From contig JAJYUZ010000003.1 in the NCBI GenBank assembly GCA_021792255.1, forward strand, positions 263,405-327,404: DNA of 64,000 nucleotides, written 5' to 3'. Made by a program: the position numbers and the translations under genes. The DNA is from Thermoplasmata archaeon (GTDB lineage Archaea; Thermoplasmatota; Thermoplasmata; Thermoplasmatales; GCA-001856825). The notes under the pieces are model-generated. The model searched no databases. It had not been told where the DNA came from and saw only the letters and a program-made list of their open reading frames with translations. Shown piece by piece: positions 50,885 through 59,250 of this stretch (the first letter of the stretch is position 1; every line of letters starts with the position of its first letter).

Positions 50885-52143
50885 CTTGATCCTCTTACCT
50901 TTTTCAGGATCTCCGCTGCAAAGTCGGCTCTTACCTTTCTTTCTTTGACCATCATTTCCGCTATCTTGTCCACTTCTTCGCCCTTTGCACCAGCCGCTAT
51001 AGCGACATTTCTGGCGTGAAGAGACATGTGACCCTGCTGGATTCCTTCAACTGCTAGCGCCCTTATTGCTCCAAAATTCTGGGCCAGTCCAACTGAGGCC
51101 AGTACATTGGCGAACTCCTTTGCGGAAGATATCCCCAATATTTTTCTCATCAATTTTGCCTTAGGATGGGTAGCAGTTGCTCCTCCGATTATTCCCACTG
51201 CCATTGGAAGTTCAATATATCCGGCTAGGTCACCGTCTTCGTTTATTTCCCATCTAGACAGAGAGGTATAACGGTTCATCGCTGCGTACGCATGTGCCCC
51301 CGCCTCTATAGCCCTCCAGTCGTTTGCTGTCGCTATCAAAACCGAATCGATTCCATTCATTATCCCCTTGTTGTGTGTCGTCGCTCTGTAAGGGTCAATG
51401 CTTGCAAACTTGTAAGCCTCTACTATTCCTTTGACTGCATCGTCTCCTCCCACCGACTTGTTATCGAAGACAGCGTAGGAACTGGTCATCCTATAGGTGG
51501 CGAGGTTGCTGAGAATTCTGAGCCTGACTTCCCCCTTTGAAATCTCAGAAATGTGGGGAGCGAGGTACTCTGCCATCGTATTGACGGCATTAGCCCCCAT
51601 TGCATCTCTCACATCTACCAGGAGATGCACTACGAGCATGGGATCCTTCTCGTCGATTACTCTGACTTCTATGTCTTTGGCCCCTCCACCCACTTTCACC
51701 AGGACCGGATCTTGAGAATTTGCCAGTTCCAGGAGCTCCTTTTTCTTTTCAAGTATCCTGAATTTGGCTCCGAACGGATCGGTGACTCCTGAAAGCTCTA
51801 TCTGGCCTATCATTATTGGTTCGGTGGAAACAGACCTGAACCCTCCCTTGATTCTAGCCATCCTGGCCGCATTTGAAGCGGCAGCAACTACACTAGGTTC
51901 TTCTATTGCCATGGGTATGAAATAGTCCTTCTGGTTGATCAGGAAATTGACTGCGATTCCGATAGGAATTTCCATAACCGAAACTACATTCTCTATCATA
52001 TGGTCAGCAGTGGATTCCCCTAGACTTCCCATATTCCTCAACATTGACATCTCCTCATCGCTGAGGTTCCCAATTTTTTTCAGGATTTCCCTTCTCTCTT
52101 CAACGGATAGCTTATAGAATCCCGAAATGCTAGAACTGGACAT
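50881..52143 (-). CDS. hmgA: HMG-CoA reductase, class II
   Basis: 420 residues. Key step of the mevalonate route to archaeal isoprenoid lipids: HMG-CoA to mevalonate. Class II (bacterial-type) features: ENVVSVMEIPIGIAVNFLIN, the catalytic Glu in EEPSVVAAASNAAR, VDVRDAMGANAVNTM, the catalytic Lys in THNKGIMNG, and the C-terminal catalytic His in HMSLHARN. Class II enzymes are known in Thermoplasmata and Archaeoglobus. ATG 52143 lies within leaderless distance of the palindromic promoter shared with tsr3. Confidence 0.95.
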   Translation of the reverse strand: MSSSSISGFYKLSVEERREILKKIGNLSDEEMSMLRNMGSLGESTADHMIENVVSVMEIPIGIAVNFLINQKDYFIPMAIEEPSVVAAASNAARMARIKGGFRSVSTEPIMIGQIELSGVTDPFGAKFRILEKKKELLELANSQDPVLVKVGGGAKDIEVRVIDEKDPMLVVHLLVDVRDAMGANAVNTMAEYLAPHISEISKGEVRLRILSNLATYRMTSSYAVFDNKSVGGDDAVKGIVEAYKFASIDPYRATTHNKGIMNGIDSVLIATANDWRAIEAGAHAYAAMNRYTSLSRWEINEDGDLAGYIELPMAVGIIGGATATHPKAKLMRKILGISSAKEFANVLASVGLAQNFGAIRALAVEGIQQGHMSLHARNVAIAAGAKGEEVDKIAEMMVKERKVRADFAAEILKKVRGSS

Positions 52144-52162
52144 GGCAGATGATGAAGGGGGC

Positions 52163-52184
52163 GAATAAAGATTTATCTTTATTC
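52163..52184. promoter_or_regulatory. Palindromic shared promoter of hmgA and tsr3
   Basis: Arms GAATAAAGAT (52163-52172) and ATCTTTATTC (52175-52184) are exact reverse complements around a TT centre. The centre is 30 bp from hmgA start 52143 and 25 bp from tsr3 start 52199, so each arm can act as TATA for one gene. Confidence 0.65.
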
Positions 52185-52198
52185 ACACTTCAAACGAG

Positions 52199-52684
52199 AT
52201 GTTAGGGGATTTGCCACTGATTCTTTACAAGAGTGAAGATGACCCGAAGAAGTGTACGGCCAGGAAATTAAGAAGATTCAAGCTTGCTGTCTTTATCAGC
52301 AGAATTCCTTCAAACAGCATAATCCTGTACTCTGATTCCAAGGTGAGACTTTCTCCTGAAGATTCTTCTTATCAGCATCTTGTCGCCATAGATGTCTCGT
52401 GGGAAAACGTTGACAACTACAAATTCTCACAATATTCGACTCGTTCTCTGCCATATATGCTAGCTGCGAACCCAGTCAACTATGGCAAACCTTACAAATT
52501 ATCTACAGTAGAAGCTATTGCGGCTTCCTACTATATAATGGGGAAAAAAGACGTTGCTGTGAAGCTACTCCAGAAATTCTCTTGGGGGATGCAGTTCATA
52601 AATTTAAACAAAAATCCTCTCGATGACTATTCTAGGGCAAAGAACTCTAATGAAATTCAGGAGATTGAAAAACTCTACTTCTAG
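52199..52684 (+). CDS. tsr3: Tsr3/DUF367 rRNA aminocarboxypropyltransferase
   Basis: 161 residues. DUF367 signatures: DDPKKCTARKLRRFKLAVFI, LVAIDVSWENVD, RSLPYMLAANPVNYGKPYKL and LSTVEAIAASYYIMGKKD. Tsr3 adds an aminocarboxypropyl group to a modified uridine in small-subunit rRNA, using SAM, during ribosome maturation; archaeal homologues share the fold. It converges on the MurL-like gene with a 4-bp overlap. Leaderless ATG 52199 is fixed by the palindromic promoter. Confidence 0.93.
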   Translation: MLGDLPLILYKSEDDPKKCTARKLRRFKLAVFISRIPSNSIILYSDSKVRLSPEDSSYQHLVAIDVSWENVDNYKFSQYSTRSLPYMLAANPVNYGKPYKLSTVEAIAASYYIMGKKDVAVKLLQKFSWGMQFINLNKNPLDDYSRAKNSNEIQEIEKLYF

Positions 52685-54063
52685 TTCCATTCATCATTCT
52701 CAAGGCGAGTCGTTCCTTTGGTGTACTCCCTTAGTATCCCCATTATCTTGTCCCTCCATACCTCGTCGATCATTTGGCTATCACTGAATAGTGGATTTTC
52801 GTGAATCTTTTCCACGTGTTCCATGTGAGCACCATGGCTCCCCTTGGATATGAGGAATTTACAATGCTCTCTCTCATCTTTGTCTATCCTGAATTTTCGC
52901 CCAAGGTACGTATTCGAGAAATCTAGTATGTCCTGTTCCTTGTAGTTTATTATTCTTGGATCGAGGGAATTTGCATTGAGGAAGAGAAGAATTCCGTCGC
53001 ACTTGGTGCACCTTCCGCATGGAATTATCTTGCCATCCTCATCGTGGCAACTGTGACACGATCTCTGCAGCTTTGCAAGTTCTGGATATCTGTTGAACAG
53101 AATTCTCTCCTCTATCAGCCCGGTAATATTTCTAAGAGCGGAATAGAACTTGATATCGTATCCTATGCTTTGAAAATAGCTGTTGAGAGCGACGTCAAAG
53201 AATTGTGTTTGATCGTAGATCGCATAGTAGTGATTGATTCCGAATTCCGGCTTGAACTCCCTTGGATCGTCGAATTCGTCCCCTTTCATTACTCCAGAGA
53301 TGCCGAATTTCATGTAGTATGGAAGAGAAGAAAAAATGTAAACTGGGAAGATGAAGAGCTGGACTGGATAGGTATCGGACCACATAGCAAGTGCTCTGTC
53401 GTTCAGCGCCTTGACTTTTGAATTCATCTTCCTGTAGAATCTGTCTATGGTCGTCCATACTCTTAGTGTGTTCTGGTGATTTGCCTGGAAATAATCATAG
53501 GCAACACTTGCCGTCTTCCAATGGCCACCTGACTCATTTATAAATATCGAATAAACGTTGGCTCCTATCTCCTTCATCAATCCGTAGGTCAGAAGGCTGT
53601 CCTTTCCTCCGCTCGACATGATTGCGACAGAGCCATCGTTCTTGAAGGGATTCCTAGAATTTTGCTTTATATTTATGTTCATAATGGGAGAGTAGCTGGC
53701 CTCCTCGTTGCTGGGGCTCTTAGGTATGAATTCGTCCCTGTAGAATTCCTTCCTCTTAAGCAGCTTGTTCACATATATTTCCCTACTGTTTATCACCATC
53801 ATTTCCTTGATGAAGTCATAATCCTGCTGTGTGATTGGGAAGTCTGCATCTATCCGTTCGATAAATAAAGAATAATTAACCAGCGGAATAAGGGATAGCA
53901 GCCTGAGATCTTGCTTGTCCATGGAGATTGGAAAGTCGTATTTGAACGAAAGGATAACCTCTTCTCCATCAACTACGTACTTTATTGAAATAAGATCATT
54001 CCGGAGTTCCGGTTCCAACAATCTTACTTTCTCAATCGATGATAATTTGCCTCTGGCCTGCAA
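52681..54063 (-). CDS. PP-loop (MurL-like) ATPase with Cys zinc motif
   Basis: 460 residues. An N-terminal beta-rich region (IKYVVDGEEVILSFKYDFPI...) resembles MurL_N. The PP-loop is SGGKDSLLTYGLM at 151-163 and the C-terminal part has CHSCHDEDG and IPCGRCTKC (C336, C339, C349, C352, C355). MurL adenylates and epimerises a glutamate residue in bacterial peptidoglycan precursors; archaea of this type have no peptidoglycan, so the substrate must differ. TTG 54063 overlaps the DUF1611 gene by 32 bp, so the two are translationally coupled. The MurL identification is by pattern and order; it could instead be another PP-loop ligase. Confidence 0.7.
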   Translation of the reverse strand: MQARGKLSSIEKVRLLEPELRNDLISIKYVVDGEEVILSFKYDFPISMDKQDLRLLSLIPLVNYSLFIERIDADFPITQQDYDFIKEMMVINSREIYVNKLLKRKEFYRDEFIPKSPSNEEASYSPIMNINIKQNSRNPFKNDGSVAIMSSGGKDSLLTYGLMKEIGANVYSIFINESGGHWKTASVAYDYFQANHQNTLRVWTTIDRFYRKMNSKVKALNDRALAMWSDTYPVQLFIFPVYIFSSLPYYMKFGISGVMKGDEFDDPREFKPEFGINHYYAIYDQTQFFDVALNSYFQSIGYDIKFYSALRNITGLIEERILFNRYPELAKLQRSCHSCHDEDGKIIPCGRCTKCDGILLFLNANSLDPRIINYKEQDILDFSNTYLGRKFRIDKDEREHCKFLISKGSHGAHMEHVEKIHENPLFSDSQMIDEVWRDKIMGILREYTKGTTRLENDEWN

Positions 54064-55087
54064 ATTCAGCCACCAATTCTCCTAGTCTTTCAATATCAAG
54101 CATTGGAATGATTGCGGGAATGCGATACTTGGACTCGTACCACTGTGATGCCTGTAGTGCCTCCTGTGCCGTCAGGTTTTGTGTGTTGATTGTGATTGCG
54201 ACTACTCTCTTCCCCGATAACAGTTGCAATATTTTTATGACCTTTCCTACATCCGGCATTGGATAGGTCTCGAATCCGTCCAGGAATTTTCTTCCAGGTG
54301 CGTCTTGAAGTATGATCGCGTCTGGTCTCCCCGCTGCGATTATCTCAAAACTTCCAGGATATGCTGGGTGGACTACGGAACCCTGTCCTTCTAGAAGTAT
54401 GAAATCGGGAGTAGTCTTTCTCCAAGCAGTCACCACTTCATTCTCAATTGCACCTGCGACAAAATCGTTGACCGTCGCATCTATGACTGTTGTGTGCTCG
54501 ATGCCCTGCATCCAAGAAGTCTGTCCCGTCCCGATCATTTCCGCAGTAAATCCCCTTCTCTGCAGTTCTCTCATCAGCATGATTGTAGTTGTTCTCTTTC
54601 CTATAGCGCTGTCCGTTCCAAGGACAGCGATCTTGAACGATTTGACCGTCTCGATTTCTCCGGTAAATGGAATCTTTCTGTCTCTGAACATTTTCCTTAC
54701 GTCTATGATCTCAACGTTCTTTTCTTGCGCTAACCCATACAACTCGGGATCGTCAGAAATGAAATCGTGAAGTCCATTGACGATGTTCATTCCTTTCAGG
54801 ATTGCTTGCTTGACGATTTCTCTGTATTCTGCGGGAAGTACACCCCCGTCAGTGGCTGCGCCAATTATCAGATAGTTCGGATTGTATCGCAAAGAATCTT
54901 CAAGAGATGCAACTATTGGAATTCCTTTGTTTCTTCCCTCGAGATATTCACCAGCATCCAGTCCTACTAGTTGGGAGTCTATGACCGCCACGATCTTGTA
55001 TCTTGTCGAAAATCTAACGAGTCCGTGAGCCGTCTTGCCATATGTGGAAGAGAACACTTTCTCAGCCAGAATTACCGCGCTCTCCAT
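54032..55087 (-). CDS. DUF1611 (DgcN-like) P-loop protein
   Basis: About 351 residues. The N-terminal Rossmann-like part (YKIVAVIDSQLVGLDAGEYL) and the C-terminal P-loop domain with GTDSAIGKRTTTIMLM (about 169-184) define the DUF1611 family. A characterised member, DgcN, N-acetylates D-glutamate; others sit beside dipeptide epimerases. ATG 55087 is preferred, as upstream codons align poorly with the family. It overlaps the MurL-like gene downstream, suggesting shared chemistry on glutamate-type substrates. Confidence 0.83.
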   Translation of the reverse strand: MESAVILAEKVFSSTYGKTAHGLVRFSTRYKIVAVIDSQLVGLDAGEYLEGRNKGIPIVASLEDSLRYNPNYLIIGAATDGGVLPAEYREIVKQAILKGMNIVNGLHDFISDDPELYGLAQEKNVEIIDVRKMFRDRKIPFTGEIETVKSFKIAVLGTDSAIGKRTTTIMLMRELQRRGFTAEMIGTGQTSWMQGIEHTTVIDATVNDFVAGAIENEVVTAWRKTTPDFILLEGQGSVVHPAYPGSFEIIAAGRPDAIILQDAPGRKFLDGFETYPMPDVGKVIKILQLLSGKRVVAITINTQNLTAQEALQASQWYESKYRIPAIIPMLDIERLGELVAEFAGQRQIIID

Positions 55088-55092
55088 GTCGC

Positions 55093-55347
55093 TCACAAAA
55101 CCCCTCCAACATTTCCCAACCACAATGGATGCAGTTGGTCCCTTATCTTGGAATATGCAACTCTTTTCTTATCTAAACCTAATGTGTTTAGTCTCTTCAG
55201 TTTTTCAAAAAACCATCCAAGACCGAACAGGTACTCTATACGGGTGACACGTAAAACGGACGTGCCGCCTGGGTCCGAATCTTCGTTTTCTTCCTCGGTC
55301 AAATTTAACAGATCCTCCTCAGAGGTCAGGTGATAGAAGAAAAACAT
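55093..55347 (-). CDS. Doubtful small ORF upstream of the DUF1611 gene
   Basis: 84 codons with no family features (acidic N-terminus, basic C-terminus). The TATA-like TTATATAA at 55349-55356 would place transcription start inside its first codons, so the ATG at 55347 cannot be used; a later TTG (55302) with GAGGAGG upstream is possible. It may instead be the 5' leader of the DUF1611 transcript. Confidence 0.25.
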   Translation of the reverse strand: MFFFYHLTSEEDLLNLTEEENEDSDPGGTSVLRVTRIEYLFGLGWFFEKLKRLNTLGLDKKRVAYSKIRDQLHPLWLGNVGGVL

Positions 55348-55458
55348 GTTATATAAGAATTGTGCACTTACGAGCAGATGCCGTCCTGACTTTTCACTAT
55401 AGCATTACAAATTTACTCCTCAAGAAAAGGCTAAGAATATAGAGAAAATAGAGCTTTC

Positions 55459-55881
55459 ATGTTTGAACTCCAAGTCAAACTAAAGAACGCTTCAGTAAGC
55501 AACGATATTGATAGGCTCCTTTCCGAGTTCCTCTTCGACATTGGATATCTGGAGGAGAGAGGAGAGTTCAGCCTGGAAACAGTAAAAGAAAGCGTTCCAT
55601 TCAGGTTGTTCAAGGAAGTATTCCTGACGAGGGCGGATAAAACGTGGCCAGTTAACGAGTTGATGACGTATCTGGACACCTCGAAGCCTACTCTGTACAG
55701 ACATCTCAACAGACTTAAGGGACTTGAAATCATTCAGGAAGTTCAATTAGGGAAGGAAAAAGGATATGTGATGAGATACAATTCACTTTCTCTCGCCTGG
55801 AATTTCGTCGAATCAAATGTGAAGATGGCAATGGACAACTATAGGAAGAGAGTAGAAAATATACAGGCGATGACAGGGTGA
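55459..55881 (+). CDS. Winged-helix transcriptional regulator
   Basis: 140 residues. A helix-turn-helix is visible in KTWPVNELMTYLDTSKPTLY, RHLNRLKGLEIIQEVQLGKE. No other domain. TATA-like AAGAATATAG about 26 bp before ATG 55459 suggests a leaderless mRNA. A small gene follows 6 bp downstream. Confidence 0.8.
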   Translation: MFELQVKLKNASVSNDIDRLLSEFLFDIGYLEERGEFSLETVKESVPFRLFKEVFLTRADKTWPVNELMTYLDTSKPTLYRHLNRLKGLEIIQEVQLGKEKGYVMRYNSLSLAWNFVESNVKMAMDNYRKRVENIQAMTG

Positions 55882-55887
55882 AACAAG

Positions 55888-56145
55888 ATGATGACTCAAT
55901 TGACAAAGGGATCGCGATACAAGATAGTTTCGGCTAGTTCGACTGAGGAAAACGTAGTTTCTGAAGGAATTCTTCAAGGGTTCCTTACAATGGGTGAGGA
56001 GCCAGCCATACTGTTGAATATTGGAGAAGACAAGAAAGAAATGCTAAGAATAATTCCTGTTAGCACCATACTGTTCATAGATGTGATCGAACAGACAGAG
56101 GAGAAAGAGAAACAAGAGAAGAGAGAGGTCAATTACATAAGCTGA
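55888..56145 (+). CDS. Small Sm-like/SH3-like hypothetical protein
   Basis: 85 residues, beta-rich core (YKIVSASSTEENVVSEGILQ, PAILLNIGEDKKEMLRIIPV) with a Lys/Glu-rich C-terminal tail. The pattern resembles small Sm-fold or SH3-like RNA-binding modules but I cannot name a family. It is 6 bp after the winged-helix gene (same operon) and its 3' end overlaps the convergent thpR by 13 bp. Confidence 0.65.
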   Translation: MMTQLTKGSRYKIVSASSTEENVVSEGILQGFLTMGEEPAILLNIGEDKKEMLRIIPVSTILFIDVIEQTEEKEKQEKREVNYIS

Positions 56146-56642
56146 TACTTCTGGATTTCGTTGTAAATCGGGCCATCTGGCCTAAGTATGGATTCAAACA
56201 ATGAAAAGGAAGTAACTTTGCTTTCCAGGAAAACGGTGTCTTCATATTTCGAGATAAGTTCAGAAAAATTTCTTCTGTCCTTTACTCTCAGAATTGTTAT
56301 GTGTGGATTGAAGGGATGATCTAAGGGTATCTCCCCGGTTTTGGAGTTGACTGCTTGAGCAAGCTTTCTGAGTTGATCTTCCGGATAAGCTCTCACGAAC
56401 AGCACTCTACCATTCTGGGCATTCGGAAAGGCCCCCATTCCTTTTAGAGTTATTGAAAACCTGCTAGACACTATTTCTTCAAGCTTTTTCCTTATTTCTT
56501 CGACGTTTGTTACCTCACCCAAGAACTTGAGCGTAAGGTGAAGATTCTTTCCCTCTACCACTTTGCCCATCGGCCTTACTCCCAATAGGACCTTATCCAG
56601 GAGGTCGGAAATTGGAAGAGTTATAGCAACGAAGGTTCTCAC
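56133..56642 (-). CDS. thpR: RNA 2',3'-cyclic phosphodiesterase (2H family, ThpR)
   Basis: 169 residues. The two HxT motifs of the 2H phosphoesterase superfamily are HLTLKF (H35, T37) and HITILR (H114, T116); HPFNPH precedes the second. ThpR opens 2',3'-cyclic phosphates on RNA. GTG 56642 is the start; the short palindrome at 56664-56677 lies 28 bp upstream, shared with gcvH. Confidence 0.9.
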   Translation of the reverse strand: MRTFVAITLPISDLLDKVLLGVRPMGKVVEGKNLHLTLKFLGEVTNVEEIRKKLEEIVSSRFSITLKGMGAFPNAQNGRVLFVRAYPEDQLRKLAQAVNSKTGEIPLDHPFNPHITILRVKDRRNFSELISKYEDTVFLESKVTSFSLFESILRPDGPIYNEIQKYQLM

Positions 56643-56663
56643 TGGCTTTCAATGAAAGGTTCC

Positions 56664-56677
56664 GCAAAACTTTTTGC
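56664..56677. promoter_or_regulatory. Central palindrome between thpR and gcvH
   Basis: GCAAAA-CT-TTTTGC, 6-bp arms, centred 28 bp from both start codons (56642 minus, 56699 plus). It is not a classic TATA but occupies the TATA position for both divergent leaderless genes. Confidence 0.45.
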
Positions 56678-56698
56678 CTTATGTTGCATCCTCGACCT

Positions 56699-57073
56699 AT
56701 GATCGTTAAAGACGGTCTATACTATACAAAAACCCACGAGTGGCTAAAAGTTGATGGTGATATCGCATCCATCGGCATAACAGACTTCGCTCAGAACCAG
56801 ATGTCCGATATAGTCTATGTGGATTTTCCGAAAGTCGGAGCGACCATAAAGGCGGGAGAGATCGTCGGTACAGTTGAGAGTGTGAAATCAGCAGAAGATT
56901 TCTATTCTCCCATTACGGGAAAGGTTGTTGAAGTGAACAAGAGTTTGGAAAAGACCCCGGAGGATATCAATAATAAACCATACGATTCGTGGATAGTGAA
57001 GCTAAAGATGTCTAATTCAGCCGAAATAAGCAACCTGTTGAAGAAGGAAGCTTACGAAAAATTAACCAAATAA
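56699..57073 (+). CDS. gcvH: Glycine cleavage system H protein
   Basis: About 124 residues. Lipoyl carrier: the lipoyl-lysine lies in VESVKSAEDFYSPITGK, with GIDFAQ-like ITDFAQNQMSDIVYVDFP before it and WIVKLKM after. It shuttles the aminomethyl group between GcvP and GcvT. No other gcv gene is in the window. ATG 56699 suits a leaderless start better than 56681. Followed by rlmE after 7 bp. Confidence 0.93.
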   Translation: MIVKDGLYYTKTHEWLKVDGDIASIGITDFAQNQMSDIVYVDFPKVGATIKAGEIVGTVESVKSAEDFYSPITGKVVEVNKSLEKTPEDINNKPYDSWIVKLKMSNSAEISNLLKKEAYEKLTK

Positions 57074-57080
57074 AGGTACG

Positions 57081-57689
57081 ATGTCCTGGATTCAGAAGCG
57101 AAGATCCGAGGCTTACTACAAGAAGGCTAGGTTGGAGGGGTTCAGAAGCAGGGCCATTTACAAGCTGAAGCAAATTGATGAGAAATTTTACCTAATAGAA
57201 AATGGAATGAGAATACTGGACCTTGGCGCTTCACCGGGAGGATGGAGCCAGTATTCTTCCTTGGTCAACGAGATGGGTCTTAACGTCGCTCTGGACTTAG
57301 TGCAAATGAGGAGTGTTGAGAATGTTTATTTCCTCAAGGGGGATATTTTTCAGAAGGATGTCTGGGACAAGGTTCTGGAATTTTCTCCGGGTGGGTACGA
57401 CCTTGTTCTATCGGACATACTGATGCATACTAGCGGAGATAGATCCAGAGATCAAGCTAACTCCTATTTCATTGCAAAAAGGGTATTGGAGATCTGCGAG
57501 CACGTTCTCACCAGAAACGGGAAGGCACTCGTCAAGGTACTGCAGGGCGATCTTACCGAAGATATGAAAAAGGAATTCAGGAAGCACTTCAAAAGAGTCC
57601 ACTTGACTAAGCCTCCTTCTTCTCTTCCGCGCTCTCCCGAAGTTTATATCCTTGGAGAATACTATTCAGGTTCTCGATCAGATCGTTAA
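57081..57689 (+). CDS. rlmE: RlmE/FtsJ rRNA 2'-O-methyltransferase
   Basis: 202 residues: FRSRAIYKLKQIDEKF (catalytic Lys region), SAM motif LDLGASPGGWSQYSS, DLVLSDILMHTSGD (catalytic Asp), ALVKVLQGD (catalytic Lys) and PEVYILGEYY. It methylates the 2'-hydroxyl of a uridine in large-subunit rRNA. It is 7 bp after gcvH. Its 3' end overlaps the convergent TraB-like gene by 83 bp, an unusually long antisense overlap. Confidence 0.93.
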   Translation: MSWIQKRRSEAYYKKARLEGFRSRAIYKLKQIDEKFYLIENGMRILDLGASPGGWSQYSSLVNEMGLNVALDLVQMRSVENVYFLKGDIFQKDVWDKVLEFSPGGYDLVLSDILMHTSGDRSRDQANSYFIAKRVLEICEHVLTRNGKALVKVLQGDLTEDMKKEFRKHFKRVHLTKPPSSLPRSPEVYILGEYYSGSRSDR

Positions 57690-58263
57690 ATCGTTCCTCT
57701 TCGACTATGACCAAGGTGTTACCCTTCTTCTTGTTGACAATCTCTACAGCCATGTGTTTAGCTCTCTCCTTCTCAACTTTCTTGTACCCTCCCTTGTTGA
57801 GATAGGAATCCCATTCGGCACTGAATGACTCTGGGCTCGAAAAGTTCCACTTCCTTTTCAAGAGCCTGCGTCTTCTAAGACTCAGTAATATCATGTCTGA
57901 AATCTGAACGCTTTCTACAAATATGTCTTCGTACATTCCCGAAGGAATATCAATCCCCACGACACTTATTCCCTTTTTATCCGCAATCTCTATCGCTGAA
58001 ATGTACGCCTCGGGAGGAATTGATGTGTCACCAAATTTCCTCATGAAGTATTCGTAGATGATCTCCACATCATCCATTTCCACTTCGATGGGATTCTTGA
58101 TATATTCTCTCAGTCCTTGGATCTCCTCTTCGGTCACCGATAAGAGAACAATATCAAAACCGCCGTCACTAAAAACTCGTTCAACCAGCTTTCCAGAATC
58201 CTTTAGCGCCTTGTTTATGCTTAGCAAGAGAATTCTGTCTTGCCCAATGAACTCGGCTCTCAA
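57607..58263 (-). CDS. Divergent TraB/PrgY-like protein
   Basis: 218 residues. LVERVFSDGGFDIVLLSVTE, SAIEIADKKGISVVGIDIPS and KERAKHMAVEIVNKKKGNTL follow the order of the TraB/PrgY (TIKI) superfamily, though the usual catalytic Glu/His pattern is not clear. The family includes proteins that inhibit or process pheromone-like peptides. Starts 4 bp inside the end of the HTH regulator, so they form an operon. Function unknown; assignment tentative. Confidence 0.5.
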   Translation of the reverse strand: MRAEFIGQDRILLLSINKALKDSGKLVERVFSDGGFDIVLLSVTEEEIQGLREYIKNPIEVEMDDVEIIYEYFMRKFGDTSIPPEAYISAIEIADKKGISVVGIDIPSGMYEDIFVESVQISDMILLSLRRRRLLKRKWNFSSPESFSAEWDSYLNKGGYKKVEKERAKHMAVEIVNKKKGNTLVIVEEERFNDLIENLNSILQGYKLRESAEEKKEA

Positions 58264-59204
58264 CTATTTCTTCTCTCCTTGATCACTCCCTTCAGTTCTG
58301 CCTTGTCTTGGAATTGTTCGAGCTCAGAATAAGAAATGACTGGGATTTTATATCTCTTTGGTTTTTCTATATCTCTCTTTACTATCAGGAGACCGTCCTT
58401 GTTGCTCAGTTTTGATAACTCGTTCAGATACTCAATTTTAGTTTCCACTCGGGACATCTCCTCCTCTATTCCTCCTAGATAGGAAGAATCCGAATCTTCC
58501 ATCAGGAAATTGACTATCGACCTCCTGATCGGGTAGATCTCAAATCCTTTCCTGCTGATCTCCTGGTTGACTAGCCTTTCGAACTCTCTCATTTTCCTGA
58601 AACTGGCAGTTACTGATCCCCTCTCGACATTCCAGAGGAATGAAACGTACTCCATTATTTCTTCTCCCAGAAACTCTTCCATCTTTAGTGCAATGTCAAT
58701 CGAAGCGGACATCCCGGATTGATACATCAGGACCGTCCTTCTCGTCGTTCCTATTGCACTGGCTATCTCCCCTAAGGATAGAGATCTCTGTTCTCTAATC
58801 CTCTTGAGTTTTTCCGCATCTATTTCAACGTAAAACCCGCCAGGTCCTGCTCTCACATTTGGTTCTTCACCCTCTTTGAGATAAGAAACTAGGGTCTGCG
58901 GAGATATGATTGGTAGGGAGTACCTGCTATAGACGACTCCATCCTCTATTCTTTCATCTCTGTTTCCCACTCCTATGACGAGTGGATGAGCGTCCAAGAA
59001 TCTTGAAATTGCTATCAGAGATTTTGAAGCTTCTTCCGTCAGCAGGCCTACGTTGTTCATGACCTTTACGACTATCATCTGACTTTCGTTTCTCAAAATC
59101 AGGTCAAAGGCGTACGAAAGGCTCTCGTCTGCACATATCGTGGTGTAGCCTCCCCTTGACGCAAATCTTATGATAGAACCAATTATTTCCTGTCTCTTGT
59201 CCAT
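58260..59204 (-). CDS. Archaeal HTH (XRE-like) transcriptional regulator
   Basis: 314 residues. N-terminal nuclease-like sensory part (SLSYAFDLILRNESQMIVVK), a Cro/C1-type helix-turn-helix in the middle (KRIREQRSLSLGEIASAIGT, TRRTVLMYQSG, about 130-165) and a conserved C-terminal domain. This matches the uncharacterised archaeal COG1395-type HTH proteins. ATG 59204 has GTTTATC at TATA distance. Forms an operon with the TraB-like gene. Confidence 0.85.
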   Translation of the reverse strand: MDKRQEIIGSIIRFASRGGYTTICADESLSYAFDLILRNESQMIVVKVMNNVGLLTEEASKSLIAISRFLDAHPLVIGVGNRDERIEDGVVYSRYSLPIISPQTLVSYLKEGEEPNVRAGPGGFYVEIDAEKLKRIREQRSLSLGEIASAIGTTRRTVLMYQSGMSASIDIALKMEEFLGEEIMEYVSFLWNVERGSVTASFRKMREFERLVNQEISRKGFEIYPIRRSIVNFLMEDSDSSYLGGIEEEMSRVETKIEYLNELSKLSNKDGLLIVKRDIEKPKRYKIPVISYSELEQFQDKAELKGVIKERRNS

Positions 59205-59250
59205 TACTTGTCCTCAAAGAATAAGATAAACCAAATATTTAAATAATGCC

